From a bacterium (GTDB taxonomy: Bacteria > Sysuimicrobiota > Sysuimicrobiia > Sysuimicrobiales > Segetimicrobiaceae): DNA of 39,619 nt. Under the pieces are notes generated by a model. That model made no database searches. It was not told the DNA's origin and was given only the letters and a program-made list of their open reading frames with translations. The stretch covers positions 1 through 39,619 of the forward strand of contig DATGJN010000070.1 of assembly GCA_035295165.1 (NCBI GenBank), in the 5' to 3' direction. Position 1 is the first letter of the stretch, and the number at the start of each line of letters is the position of its first letter. Below, one piece after another: positions 1-7,477 of this stretch. The translations under genes were made by a program, and so were the position numbers.

Positions 1-3000
1 GCCGCCCTGGCCACCCGTGTTGCTGTTGCCGCCAAGACCGCCCGCGCCGCCGTTGCCGCCGTTGCCGTTCAGGCCGCCACCGGTGGCCGAGCCGCCGTTG
101 GACGATGCGTTTCCGTTATGGTTCCCGCCGTCTCCAGCGCTGCCGCCCTCGCCGCCCGTGCCTGCGTCGCCGCCGTCGCCACCGTAGCCGTTACCACCGG
201 ACTTGCCGGGATCGAGATTGCCGTCACCGCCGGTGCCCGCGCCGCCGGCTCCACCCTTGTTGCTGCTACCGCCCGCGCCACCAGCACCGCCGTTGCCGCC
301 GTTGCCGTTGCCGCTGCCAGCGGTCGCCGTGCCGCCAGAGGCCGAGCCGTTTCCGTTGTCGTACCCACCGTCGCCGGCGTAGCCGCCGGAGCCGCCTGTG
401 CCTGCGTCACCGCCGTCGCCGCCGTACCCGTTACCACCATGGGCCGTACCGTCGTCGCCCGTACCACCGGCAACACCGTTCCCGATGCCCTGGCCGCCCT
501 GGCCGGCACCACCCTTGTTGCTGCTACCACCCGCGCCGCCAGCACCGCCGTTTCCGCCGTTGCCGTTACCCGCACCACCGGTGCCTGTGCCACCGCTGGT
601 ACCGTAGCCGTTACCGTTCCAACTGCCACCCTCGCCGCCGCCGCCGCCCTTGCCGCCGTTACCTGCCTGGCCACCGTCACCGCCGACTCCGTTGCCGCCC
701 GTGCCGTTGCCGTCCATCGTGTCGGACGTGCCGCCAGAGCCCGCCCCGCCGGTGCCACTACCGCCGTTGCCGCCGGTGTTGTTGCTGCCACCCGCGCCGC
801 CTGCACCGCCGTTGCCGCCGTTGCCGTTCCCGTTGTTGGTCGTACCGGTGCCACCGCTACCGCCCTCGCCGCCGCCACTGCCGCCGGCCGAGGAGGTACC
901 GCCGCCGATGCCCGTGCCGTTGACCCCGACGCCGTTGCCGTTGAAGTCGCCACCGGAACCACCGTGCCCGCCACTACCACCGTTGCCCGCGCCGCCGCCG
1001 TCGCCGCCGTAACCGTTGCCACCGGTGCCCTGGCCGTCATCGCCAGCGGACGCGCCCGACCCGACTCCGCCGGTCCCAGCGCCGCCGTTCCCGCCGCTGT
1101 TGCTGCTACCGGTGCTTCCGCCAGCGCCACCGTTCCCGCCGTTGCCGTTATTGCTGCCGCCGGTGCCGACTCCGGTGCCCGACGCGCCGTTCGCGCCGTT
1201 CTCACTCCCACCGTCGCCGCCCGTGCCTACACCAATTCCGTTGCCGTTGAAGTTGCCGCCCTCGCCGCCGCTACCGCCCTTGCCCGCGTTCCCGGCATCG
1301 CCACCGTCGCCACCGTGGCCGTTGCCACCATCGCCTCCACTGACATCCGCGCCGCCGGTCCCGGTGCCACCGTTGCCGCCGGTGTTGCTGCTGCCGCTCG
1401 TGCCGCCAGCGCCGCCGTTCCCGCCGTTGCCGTTGTTGCTGCCGCCGGTGCCGGTACCCGTGCCAGCGCCACCGTTCCCGTTGCCGGTCGCCTCTGAGCC
1501 GCCATCGCCGCCGATGCCGACGCCGATGCCGTTGCCGTTGAAGCTGCCGCCCTCGCCACCCTTGCCACCCTTGCCCGCGTTCCCGGCATCGCCGCCGTCG
1601 CCGCCGTACCCGTTGCCGCCGTCGCTGCCTGCGCCGCCAACGCCGTTCCCGCCGTTACCTGCCGTGTTGCTGCTTCCGCTCGCGCCGCCGGCGCCACCCT
1701 TGCCGCCGTCGCCGTTGTTGCTGCCGCCGGTGCCGGTGCCTGTGCCAGCGCCACCGTTGCCACCGGCAGAGTTCTCATCACCACCGCCGCCGCCGATGCC
1801 GACGCCGATGCCGTTGCCGTTAAAGTTGCCACCCTCGCCGCCCTTGCCGCCATTACCGGCGTTCCCGGCATCGCCGCCGTCGCCGCCGTGACCGTTACCT
1901 GCGTCCTCACTACCGGCGTAGCCGTTGCCGCCACTACCGCCGGTGTTGCTGTTGCCGCTTGCGCCGCCGGCGCCGCCAGCGCCACCGTTGCCGTTGTTGC
2001 TGCCCGCGGTGCCGGTGCCTGTGCCAGCGCCACCGCTACCGCCGCCGCTGTTCTCGGTACCGCCGTCGCCACCAATGCCGACGCCGATGCCGTTGCCGTT
2101 GAAGTTACCGCCCTCGCCGCCCTTGCCACCGTCGCCGCCGTTGCCAGCGCTGCCAGCCTCGCCGCCACCGTAACCCGCTCCGTCCACACCGGTACTGTTG
2201 CTGTTGCCGCTTGCGCCGCCGGCCCCACCTGCGCCACCGTCGCCGTTGTTGCTGCCGCCGGTGCCCGAGCCGGTGCCGTTACCACCACTGCCGCCGCCGG
2301 TGTTCTCGTCGCCGCCTTCGCCGCCGACGCCCACACCAACGCCGTTGCCGTTCACGAGGCCGCCGTTGCTGCCCTTACCGCCGTCCCCGGCGTTGCCCGC
2401 TTGCGTGTCCTCTTCGAACGACGAGTTGCTGCTCCCAGCGTTGCCGCCGTTCCCGCCGGCGCCGCCGTTGCCATTGCTGTTGCCGCCGGTGCCGGTGCCC
2501 GTACCCGTGCCCCCGGTCCCGCCGCCGCTACCGTTGAAGCTCCCGCCGTCGCCCCCGACGCCGACGCCGACGCCGTTGCCGTTCAGGTCTTCGCCGGAGC
2601 CACCGTTGCCGCCAGCGCCGCCGTTACCAGCGGAGCCGCCGTCTGTGGCCTCGCTGGAACTCCCGCCGTTGCCGCCGCTACCACCGGCCGCGCCGTTGCC
2701 GTTCGTGCTACCGCCGTTGCCGGTGCCGCTTCCGTTGCCGCCGGCTCCCGCGTTGTTCCCTGTGTTGGTGTTGCTGTTCCCCTGATCGCCACCGGCGCCG
2801 ATCCCGACGCCGTTGCCGTTGCCACCATCGCCAGAACCACCGTTGCCGCCGGTGCCGCCGTTGCCGGCGTCCGGACCGGAGTTCTGACCGCCACCGTTAC
2901 CGCCGCTACCGCCGGCGCCACCGTTGCCGCTGCCGCCGCCGCCGGTCGCGTTGCCGCTGCCCGCGGAACCCGTGTTGCCGAAGTTACCCGTCCCCTTGGC

Positions 3001-3165
3001 ACCGTTTGACCCGACCGCGATCCCGTTGCCGTTGGGAAGAGCGTGTGCCGCCGGTACCATCGCGCCGATATAGAACATCGGGACGGTCAGTGCGAGTAGC
3101 ACCGTCACCAGGAAGTACGCGCGATGCCGGATCGATCGCCGCTGACGCTTGCGACCATTACCCAT
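1..3165 (-). CDS. Secreted giant Gly/Asn-rich repeat protein (PGRS-like), C-terminus beyond window
   Basis: One reading frame stays open from the ATG at 3165 to the left edge, giving at least 1055 codons with no stop. Residues 1-15 are basic (GRKRQRR, then RHR). Residues 16-36 are hydrophobic, and an AHA site near 40-42 fits signal peptidase I cleavage before LPNGNG. The rest is almost only Gly, Asn, Ala, Ser, Thr and Asp in GGX triplets. It is organised as imperfect tandem units containing G(H/Y)GGDGGDAG, then NFNGNGIGVG and GGDGG. This resembles the PGRS part of mycobacterial PE-PGRS proteins, but with an ordinary signal peptide instead of a PE domain. GGX repeats are known to form polyglycine-II helices in other proteins. 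A surface, matrix, adhesive or hydration role is inference. The other frames are long Ala- or Pro-rich shadows caused by the GC-rich repeat. Confidence is high for a real secreted repeat protein and low for function. Confidence 0.85.
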   Translation of the reverse strand, partial: MGNGRKRQRRSIRHRAYFLVTVLLALTVPMFYIGAMVPAAHALPNGNGIAVGSNGAKGTGNFGNTGSAGSGNATGGGGSGNGGAGGSGGNGGGQNSGPDAGNGGTGGNGGSGDGGNGNGVGIGAGGDQGNSNTNTGNNAGAGGNGSGTGNGGSTNGNGAAGGSGGNGGSSSEATDGGSAGNGGAGGNGGSGEDLNGNGVGVGVGGDGGSFNGSGGGTGGTGTGTGTGGNSNGNGGAGGNGGNAGSSNSSFEEDTQAGNAGDGGKGSNGGLVNGNGVGVGVGGEGGDENTGGGSGGNGTGSGTGGSNNGDGGAGGAGGASGNSNSTGVDGAGYGGGEAGSAGNGGDGGKGGEGGNFNGNGIGVGIGGDGGTENSGGGSGGAGTGTGTAGSNNGNGGAGGAGGASGNSNTGGSGGNGYAGSEDAGNGHGGDGGDAGNAGNGGKGGEGGNFNGNGIGVGIGGGGGDENSAGGNGGAGTGTGTGGSNNGDGGKGGAGGASGSSNTAGNGGNGVGGAGSDGGNGYGGDGGDAGNAGKGGKGGEGGSFNGNGIGVGIGGDGGSEATGNGNGGAGTGTGTGGSNNGNGGNGGAGGTSGSSNTGGNGGTGTGGADVSGGDGGNGHGGDGGDAGNAGKGGSGGEGGNFNGNGIGVGTGGDGGSENGANGASGTGVGTGGSNNGNGGNGGAGGSTGSSNSGGNGGAGTGGVGSGASAGDDGQGTGGNGYGGDGGGAGNGGSGGHGGSGGDFNGNGVGVNGTGIGGGTSSAGGSGGGEGGSGGTGTTNNGNGNGGNGGAGGAGGSNNTGGNGGSGTGGAGSGGTSDTMDGNGTGGNGVGGDGGQAGNGGKGGGGGEGGSWNGNGYGTSGGTGTGGAGNGNGGNGGAGGAGGSSNKGGAGQGGQGIGNGVAGGTGDDGTAHGGNGYGGDGGDAGTGGSGGYAGDGGYDNGNGSASGGTATAGSGNGNGGNGGAGGAGGSSNKGGAGGAGTGGDGNLDPGKSGGNGYGGDGGDAGTGGEGGSAGDGGNHNGNASSNGGSATGGGLNGNGGNGGAGGLGGNSNTGGQGG
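106..3036 (-). repeat. Tandem coding repeat with NGNG anchors, about 71-108 residues per unit
   Basis: The anchor N-G-N-G (or N-G-N-A) recurs in frame with its left codon at 106, 346, 607, 931, 1237, 1528, 1810, 2089, 2341, 2572, 2809 and 3022. From the N-terminus, spacings are 71, 79, 77, 84, 93, 94, 97, 102, 108, 87 and 80 residues. Every spacing is a multiple of three, so unit changes have kept the frame. Each unit has a neutral block (NGNGGNGGAGG, then SN(T/K)GG), an Asp-bearing block (GYGGDGGDAG) and the anchor block (FNGNGIGVG, GGDGG). Confidence 0.85.
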
Positions 3166-3173
3166 AAGAACAC

Positions 3174-3184
3174 ATCACCCCCTC
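3174..3184 (-). promoter_or_regulatory. Strong Shine-Dalgarno site of the Gly-rich protein
   Basis: On the minus strand this reads GAGGGGGTGAT, nearly the full anti-SD complement, 8 nt before the ATG at 3165. It fixes the start and so the signal peptide. Confidence 0.75.
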
Positions 3185-3406
3185 AGCTTCCCGAACCACT
3201 ACCGTGCCGAACCACACTGCAACATGCGGTAGCAACCACGAGTGCGTCCATCGTGAGGCGAACTCTTCTTCCGGACACCCGGGGATCGCGCAACCTGCGC
3301 GGTCACGTATCCTGCCAGCCCGGTGCGCCCTCACCCCCTTCCCGCGTGGTCCACGCGACCGCAGTCACACTCCACGTGCGGTTCCAGTATTGTGTTCATG
3401 TAGCGC

Positions 3407-3442
3407 AAACCCCGCTATCTCTTGAAGAATCCTGCGGGGTTT
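3407..3442 (+). terminator. Terminator-like hairpin with T tract, no plus-strand gene upstream
   Basis: Nine-base arms AAACCCCGC (3407-3415) and GCGGGGTTT (3434-3442) enclose an 18-nt loop. T runs from 3440 to 3444 on the plus strand. The shape is that of an intrinsic terminator, yet no protein gene precedes it on that strand. Read on the minus strand it would be a stem-loop in the leader of the repeat-protein mRNA, without a U tract. Confidence 0.4.
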
Positions 3443-3508
3443 TTCGAATTAAGCACTCATCCAATCTGAATTATATGGGCGGCTGCTGAAGATTGATCTT
3501 TGCTGCCT

Positions 3509-3560
3509 GAATACGAATGGGGAATTAATGAGATAGTGATGGCGAGTGAATTTCGTATTC
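3509..3560. repeat. Perfect 9-bp inverted repeat upstream of the repeat-protein gene
   Basis: GAATACGAA (3509-3517) and TTCGTATTC (3552-3560) are exact inverted copies separated by 34 nt, inside the AT-rich patch. The distance suits paired half-sites for a dimeric DNA-binding protein better than a stable hairpin. Confidence 0.5.
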
Positions 3561-3700
3561 GAACGAGACCTTGATGTCTCTTTATTGCCTATCACCACAT
3601 CTTTATTTCGATCCGCCAACCTCTCTGGCGCACACGACAACCGTAGCCGCACGCGACCGGTCCTCACCCGCGGCGCGGCTCGACTGGGCCGTCGCAGGAA

Positions 3701-4858
3701 TCAATTCGGTTGTCGGACGATCACCATCACCGGCGACGATCGCAGAACGGTATCGCCTACCTTAACGACCGCATACACCCTGAAGATGTAAAACGGGGTC
3801 GCATCCTTCGCGATGTTGAACCAGACGTTGTTGAGAGTGTTGTCGCCCTGCGTCGGCGTTACGCGAACGAATTTGGCGTACGTCGGCTCTTGCCCCTGGC
3901 CCTGCCAACCCACGGTCACATCCACCGCATCGACGTTCCCCTGGACCTTGAAGCTCAGCGCGAAGGTCACGCGTCCGCCGGGCGCGACGTGCGTGTCGGA
4001 GGTCGGCACGAGCTGCACATCGGACACGCCGAGACTCGGCGCCGCAGCGGGACTCGGCGTGCCCGGCGCTGCCGGCGTCTGCTGTGCAGTACTGGGCGTA
4101 GCCGGCGCTGCTGGCCTCTGCTGCTGTGCGGGAGCTGGCTGCGCAGATGGGGACTGCCCCGGAGCGGGCTGCCCTGACGGTGCAGGGGCGCCTTGGCCGG
4201 TGGCCGGCGAGTTGGGCGTCGGGGGCGTGGGGGCGGGCGTGGCCGCCGGGGCGGAAGACGACCCTGCAGGCGGCGTGGCCGGCGCGGTGGACCCCGGTGC
4301 GGAGGAAGATGCGGGAGCGGTCACGGACCCCGATTGCGACGGGTTGCTCGAGCCGGATGCATTTGTCCGCGAAACGGTAGTGACACCATCGGGGGTATCC
4401 AGCCGCACTGCGGAAACAGCCAACGCCCGAATCAGCCCTTGGGCGAGCCGGGCCCCCCACTGCTCCGCCATGACGACCGGCGGCACCGACACAGCCGCAG
4501 CATCGGCCTGGGTAATCGTGATGATGAGGTGGGACGCTACTGAGATGACCGCGTCGTTGCCCGCGGGGCGCACCGTCACGGTCACGGCGCCCCCCCGCAA
4601 GGTGGGATCGCTCACCAACTCAGTCAGGCGGCGCGTGACCGCCGTCGCGCGATCGGCCGCGCTTATCCCCTGTGAATCTTGGTCGATGTGTCCGATCCAC
4701 ACGCCGCCGAGCGACACATCACGGGCATCCGCGACCGCGCGCATCGGGAGTGCGAGCGCCGACGCGGCCACCAGCACCGCTGTCGCTAACCCCGCCACCC
4801 GACGGGCGAAACGGTTGAACGATCCAGGACCGCGTACACACCGCATCCGTCCTCGCAT
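3701..4858 (-). CDS. Secreted protein: N-terminal domain, Pro/Ala/Ser linker, C-terminal beta domain
   Basis: 385 aa. The start is the ATG at 4858, preceded by GGGGGGGTAAGCTG; the frame stays open for 530 bp further upstream but that stretch does not read like protein. Residues 15-45 form a signal peptide (RFARR, hydrophobic core, AVADA). Residues 48-155 are a compact alpha/beta domain with TITQADAAAVSVPPVVMAEQW. It recalls a periplasmic segment seen at the N-terminus of some cyanobacterial-type mechanosensitive channels; this is from memory and weak. Residues 165-275 are a low-complexity P/A/S/Q linker. Residues 276-385 look like an Ig- or CARDB-like beta sandwich ending VMVIVRQPN. It lies upstream of, and in the same direction as, the repeat protein, so both may be cell-surface components. 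Function unknown. Confidence 0.8.
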   Translation of the reverse strand: MRGRMRCVRGPGSFNRFARRVAGLATAVLVAASALALPMRAVADARDVSLGGVWIGHIDQDSQGISAADRATAVTRRLTELVSDPTLRGGAVTVTVRPAGNDAVISVASHLIITITQADAAAVSVPPVVMAEQWGARLAQGLIRALAVSAVRLDTPDGVTTVSRTNASGSSNPSQSGSVTAPASSSAPGSTAPATPPAGSSSAPAATPAPTPPTPNSPATGQGAPAPSGQPAPGQSPSAQPAPAQQQRPAAPATPSTAQQTPAAPGTPSPAAAPSLGVSDVQLVPTSDTHVAPGGRVTFALSFKVQGNVDAVDVTVGWQGQGQEPTYAKFVRVTPTQGDNTLNNVWFNIAKDATPFYIFRVYAVVKVGDTVLRSSPVMVIVRQPN

Positions 4859-5327
4859 CAGCTTACCCCCCCGGGTGACACCGTGAAACGTGGCCTGCGC
4901 AAAGACCACCGATGATGTTTCGGACTCCTGCGGATTCGACGGGTGAGGACCACGAAGGTAACGGCTGCGATGCCAGCATGGTGGGAGTCCGCCCAGCAAG
5001 ACGATACATCCGTTCGGCACGGCACGCACTCGGCAAAACGAATACTCCTGCCGCCTCCGCCGCGTGGTGCTCACGTGCACCACCGGGATTGACCGACATA
5101 CCCCGATCGATCCGGTTCCGCCCACATTTGCACCCGAACGATACGGCCGGCTGGGGCCCGTGATGCCTGAACGACGCTGATTGCTGCGCGATCGCCGCCT
5201 GCCGTCCCATCTCGTGCGCAAAACTCGGCGCGCTCGCACGCCACAGAGTGGTCGTCCCGGGTCGTCAACACCAGTCGTCTCGATCGTATCGCCCACGGGA
5301 GAAACACGACGCGCCGATGGAAGCGAA
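4859..5327. other. 469-bp intergenic region with a perfect short inverted repeat
   Basis: No credible gene; the overlapping frames are arginine-rich noise. At 5064-5083 GTGGTGC and GCACCAC are perfect 7-bp arms around TCACGT. That is either an operator or a hairpin in the leader of the secreted protein's mRNA. I do not recognise a riboswitch class. Confidence 0.4.
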
Positions 5328-6110
5328 TCACGTGCGTTGCGGCACGGCCTCGATCGACTGAACAACGACCGCGCCGTCGTCCAGTCCATTCGTCGCCGCG
5401 TAGACCGCTGCTTGGGCGCGAGTGCGAATTCCCAACTTCCGGTACACGGATCGCAAGTGAATCCGCACGGTGCCGGGCGCCACCAGCAGTCGCGCCGCGA
5501 TCTGTTTGTCGGTGAGTCCCTCCGCGAGTCTCCGCAACACGTCGCGTTCTCGCGCCGTCAACGTCACGGTCTCTTTCACCGGCCGCTGTCGCTGCGCGAG
5601 ATGAGTCAGCAACGCGCGCATCAGATGTTCGGGCACGACGGTCTCGCCCTTCTCCACCGCGTGCACCGTCCTGCGAAGATACTCGGGCTCCACGGAAGCT
5701 GGCAGGTATCCGGACACTCCCATGCGCACCGCGTCGAGACACGCCTCCTCGCTTGACCGTGCCGCGATCGCGAGCACGCGAATCCCGGCCATGATGCGGC
5801 CGGCGATCGCGAGCGGTTCGAGATCCTGTCGCACGAACTCGACCCCGTCGACGACAACGACGTCGGCTTGAACACGTCCCAACTGCGCAGCGCACTCGCG
5901 CGACGTCTCCGCCGTCGCCACAATCTTGATGCGGACGTCACCCTCCAGCGTCGATTGCAGGACGCTGCGCGACAACGAAAACCGGCTGACAAGAAACACA
6001 CGAACGACCCGCGCGCTGGCGTTCTCAGCGGCCGCGAGTGTACGACGATCGTCACGCTCGTGCTTAACGGACCACAACGTTCTGGACGACCTCCTCGACC
6101 ACGGCTGCAC
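5328..6110 (-). CDS. LuxR/NarL-family regulator with a degenerate receiver domain
   Basis: About 260 aa from the outermost start; the true start is uncertain. The receiver-like fold begins at VVRVFLVSRF (residues 35-44), and an in-frame TTG follows an AGGAGG near residue 12. Residues 184-242 are a clear LuxR helix-turn-helix (LTARERDVLRRLAEGLTDKQ, then GTVRIHLRSVYRKLGIRTR). The receiver (35-155) keeps an Asp in VVVVDG at residue 88, the usual phosphoacceptor place. However, the paired acidic residues after the first strand (normally V-D-D) are VSRF, and the conserved Lys (normally GYLLK) is GYLPAS. Standard Mg-dependent phosphorylation is therefore unlikely, and it probably acts as a phosphorylation-independent regulator. 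No histidine kinase is nearby. It may control the two secreted proteins downstream; that is inference. Confidence 0.85.
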   Translation of the reverse strand: MQPWSRRSSRTLWSVKHERDDRRTLAAAENASARVVRVFLVSRFSLSRSVLQSTLEGDVRIKIVATAETSRECAAQLGRVQADVVVVDGVEFVRQDLEPLAIAGRIMAGIRVLAIAARSSEEACLDAVRMGVSGYLPASVEPEYLRRTVHAVEKGETVVPEHLMRALLTHLAQRQRPVKETVTLTARERDVLRRLAEGLTDKQIAARLLVAPGTVRIHLRSVYRKLGIRTRAQAAVYAATNGLDDGAVVVQSIEAVPQRT

Positions 6111-6578
6111 ATGCCCCCGCTACGGCCGGGCGCCGCGCGCTCGAACGTCTGCGGTGTTGCGAGAGGACGCCAGTCCGACCCGGCAGGAGGGAGTCTCCTG
6201 TCCACACGCCTGCCTCAAGCGGCTCCCTGTCAGGGAGCCGCTCTGTTGTGTCGGGGCGATCGCTGTGTTGGGTTCTCGTACGGAATCCCCCCGAACCACA
6301 TTGTAGATTCGGGGCTCTCGCATGGTAACTAACCCGAATGATTAGATCCTGGTATCCAAACGGACGAAGTACGACGCCCGAACCCATAGCGATTCCCGAT
6401 CAAATCGCGGTTCATGGCCCGCAAGTATTGCCGCCAAAAACCCGGACACAGACTCGTCGGCCACGGCCCGGCCATCGGAGGCGCCGCCCAGGAATCGCGT
6501 ATGACAACGGTTCTGGGCGCACGCGGGATGCACGGTAAATCGGTCGTGCGGCACGACGAGCCCATGTGACACCGATTC
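6111..6578. other. 468-bp intergenic region with hairpins
   Basis: No gene that I can support. It holds the strong hairpin at 6218-6242 and a weaker CCCCGAA / TTCGGGG pair (6289-6295 with 6308-6314). The 70-80-residue frames at 6329-6572 match nothing I know. Confidence 0.4.
6218..6242. terminator. Perfect 11-bp stem, 3-nt loop
   Basis: AGCGGCTCCCT and AGGGAGCCGCT are exact inverted copies around GTC. Plus-strand flank is CTGTTGTG, minus-strand flank is TTGAGG, so neither side has a full T tract. It lies past the end of the polymerase gene and before the LuxR gene, both on the minus strand, so it may act as a transcription barrier between them. Confidence 0.45.
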
Positions 6579-7475
6579 CTAGCCGCCGGCGAGATCCGCC
6601 AAACTCGGGAGCGGTCGAGCCAGCCTAAAGAACCCCCGCCAGGGGTCAGGAGCCTCTAAGCGCTTCAATACGCTACGCAGATTGAATACCGCCGGCTTCA
6701 GACTCGGCGCGACCTCGGACCAGTCGAGCGGCGTTGACACGGGCGCCTTCGGACGGTGCCGCACGGAGTATGGAGCGACCACGGTCTGCGCAAACCCGTT
6801 CCGAAACGGATCGAGGTATACGCGGCGCCGCCGCGCCGCGATCCGCGCGTCGACGGTCAAGGTCTTCGGATGTTTTGCGGCAAGCGCACGCACGAACGCT
6901 TCCGCGAACGCGAGCACGGTGGCAGTATCCGGTCCCGGGGAGATGGGCACGAACACGTGAAGCCCGCGGTTGCCGGACGTCTTCGGAAACGACGCGAGCC
7001 CGAGCGCGTCCAGTGCTTGTTTCACACGCAGTCCCGCGCGGGCCGCGTCGGCAAACTCACCTGACGTGGGATCGACGTCGACGCACACCCAGTCCGGCCG
7101 ACGCGGCGCACGCGCCCGGCTGTTCCACACGTGCACCGCGATGCAGCCGAGGTTCACGAGTTCCAGCTGCGTGGCGAGCCGCCCGCCCACCACGTAGACC
7201 GTGCTCCCCGTCTTGTCCCGCACGCGCTTGGTCGGAGTGCCTACCGGCAGGCTCGACGGCGCTTGCCGCTGGTAGAAACAATCGCCCCGCATGCCGTCGG
7301 GGCACCGCTCCAGCGTCAGCAGGCGATCGCGGACAAACGACCTGAGACACGGGAACACACGCACGTAGAATTCGGCGAGGTCCCGCTTCGTGTACCCCTC
7401 GTCCGGCCAGAACACCTTGTCCGGGTGCACGAGGGCCCGTTCGACTTGGCGAGACCGCCGGACGGACCGCGTCAT
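6579..7475 (-). CDS. NHEJ DNA polymerase/primase (LigD polymerase-domain family), stand-alone
   Basis: 298 aa, the usual length of a LigD polymerase domain. This primase-polymerase fold fills gaps and adds (ribo)nucleotides at broken ends in bacterial non-homologous end joining. Catalytic features are visible: the metal-binding pair in CVDVDP (D133, D135), the nucleotide-binding SGNRGLHVFVP with H173, the third Asp in VYLDPFRN (D222), and the family block APYSVRHRPKAPVSTPLDW. The ATG at 7475 starts 2 nt after the stop of the ligase gene, so the two are translationally coupled. The open frame extends further upstream, but that part overlaps the ligase gene and is not needed. It is a separate protein, unlike the fused Mycobacterium and Pseudomonas LigD. 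No ku gene is in the window. Confidence 0.92.
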   Translation of the reverse strand: MTRSVRRSRQVERALVHPDKVFWPDEGYTKRDLAEFYVRVFPCLRSFVRDRLLTLERCPDGMRGDCFYQRQAPSSLPVGTPTKRVRDKTGSTVYVVGGRLATQLELVNLGCIAVHVWNSRARAPRRPDWVCVDVDPTSGEFADAARAGLRVKQALDALGLASFPKTSGNRGLHVFVPISPGPDTATVLAFAEAFVRALAAKHPKTLTVDARIAARRRRVYLDPFRNGFAQTVVAPYSVRHRPKAPVSTPLDWSEVAPSLKPAVFNLRSVLKRLEAPDPWRGFFRLARPLPSLADLAGG

Positions 7476-7477
7476 GT

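Larger units (their letters stand above)
3166..3700. other. 535-bp intergenic region with an AT-rich patch
   Basis: No convincing gene. Bases 3443-3610 are clearly more AT-rich than the surroundings, as expected for a promoter region of the minus-strand repeat protein. A perfect TATAAT reads on the minus strand at 3475-3470, but the -35 region is poor, so this is a weak promoter guess. It would give a leader of about 300 nt. The region also holds the hairpin at 3407-3442 and the inverted repeat at 3509-3560. Confidence 0.5.

Noticed and set aside
118-3009. Long Ala-rich and Pro-rich open frames on both strands over the first 3 kb
   Set aside because: They are periodic shadows of the GGC/AAC-rich repeat gene, and none has a ribosome site or a signal peptide. 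Only the minus frame starting at 3165 has both.
3124-3489. 121-residue plus-strand frame upstream of the terminator-like hairpin
   Set aside because: Composition is not protein-like, it overlaps the start of the repeat gene, and no ribosome site is visible.
4859-5389. N-terminal extension of the linker-bearing secreted protein
   Set aside because: The extension is Arg/Ser-rich noise and would bury the signal peptide. A good ribosome site stands before the ATG at 4858.
6329-6572. Possible transposase remnant in the frames between the LuxR and polymerase genes
   Set aside because: No DDE or HTH motif and no terminal inverted repeats could be seen.
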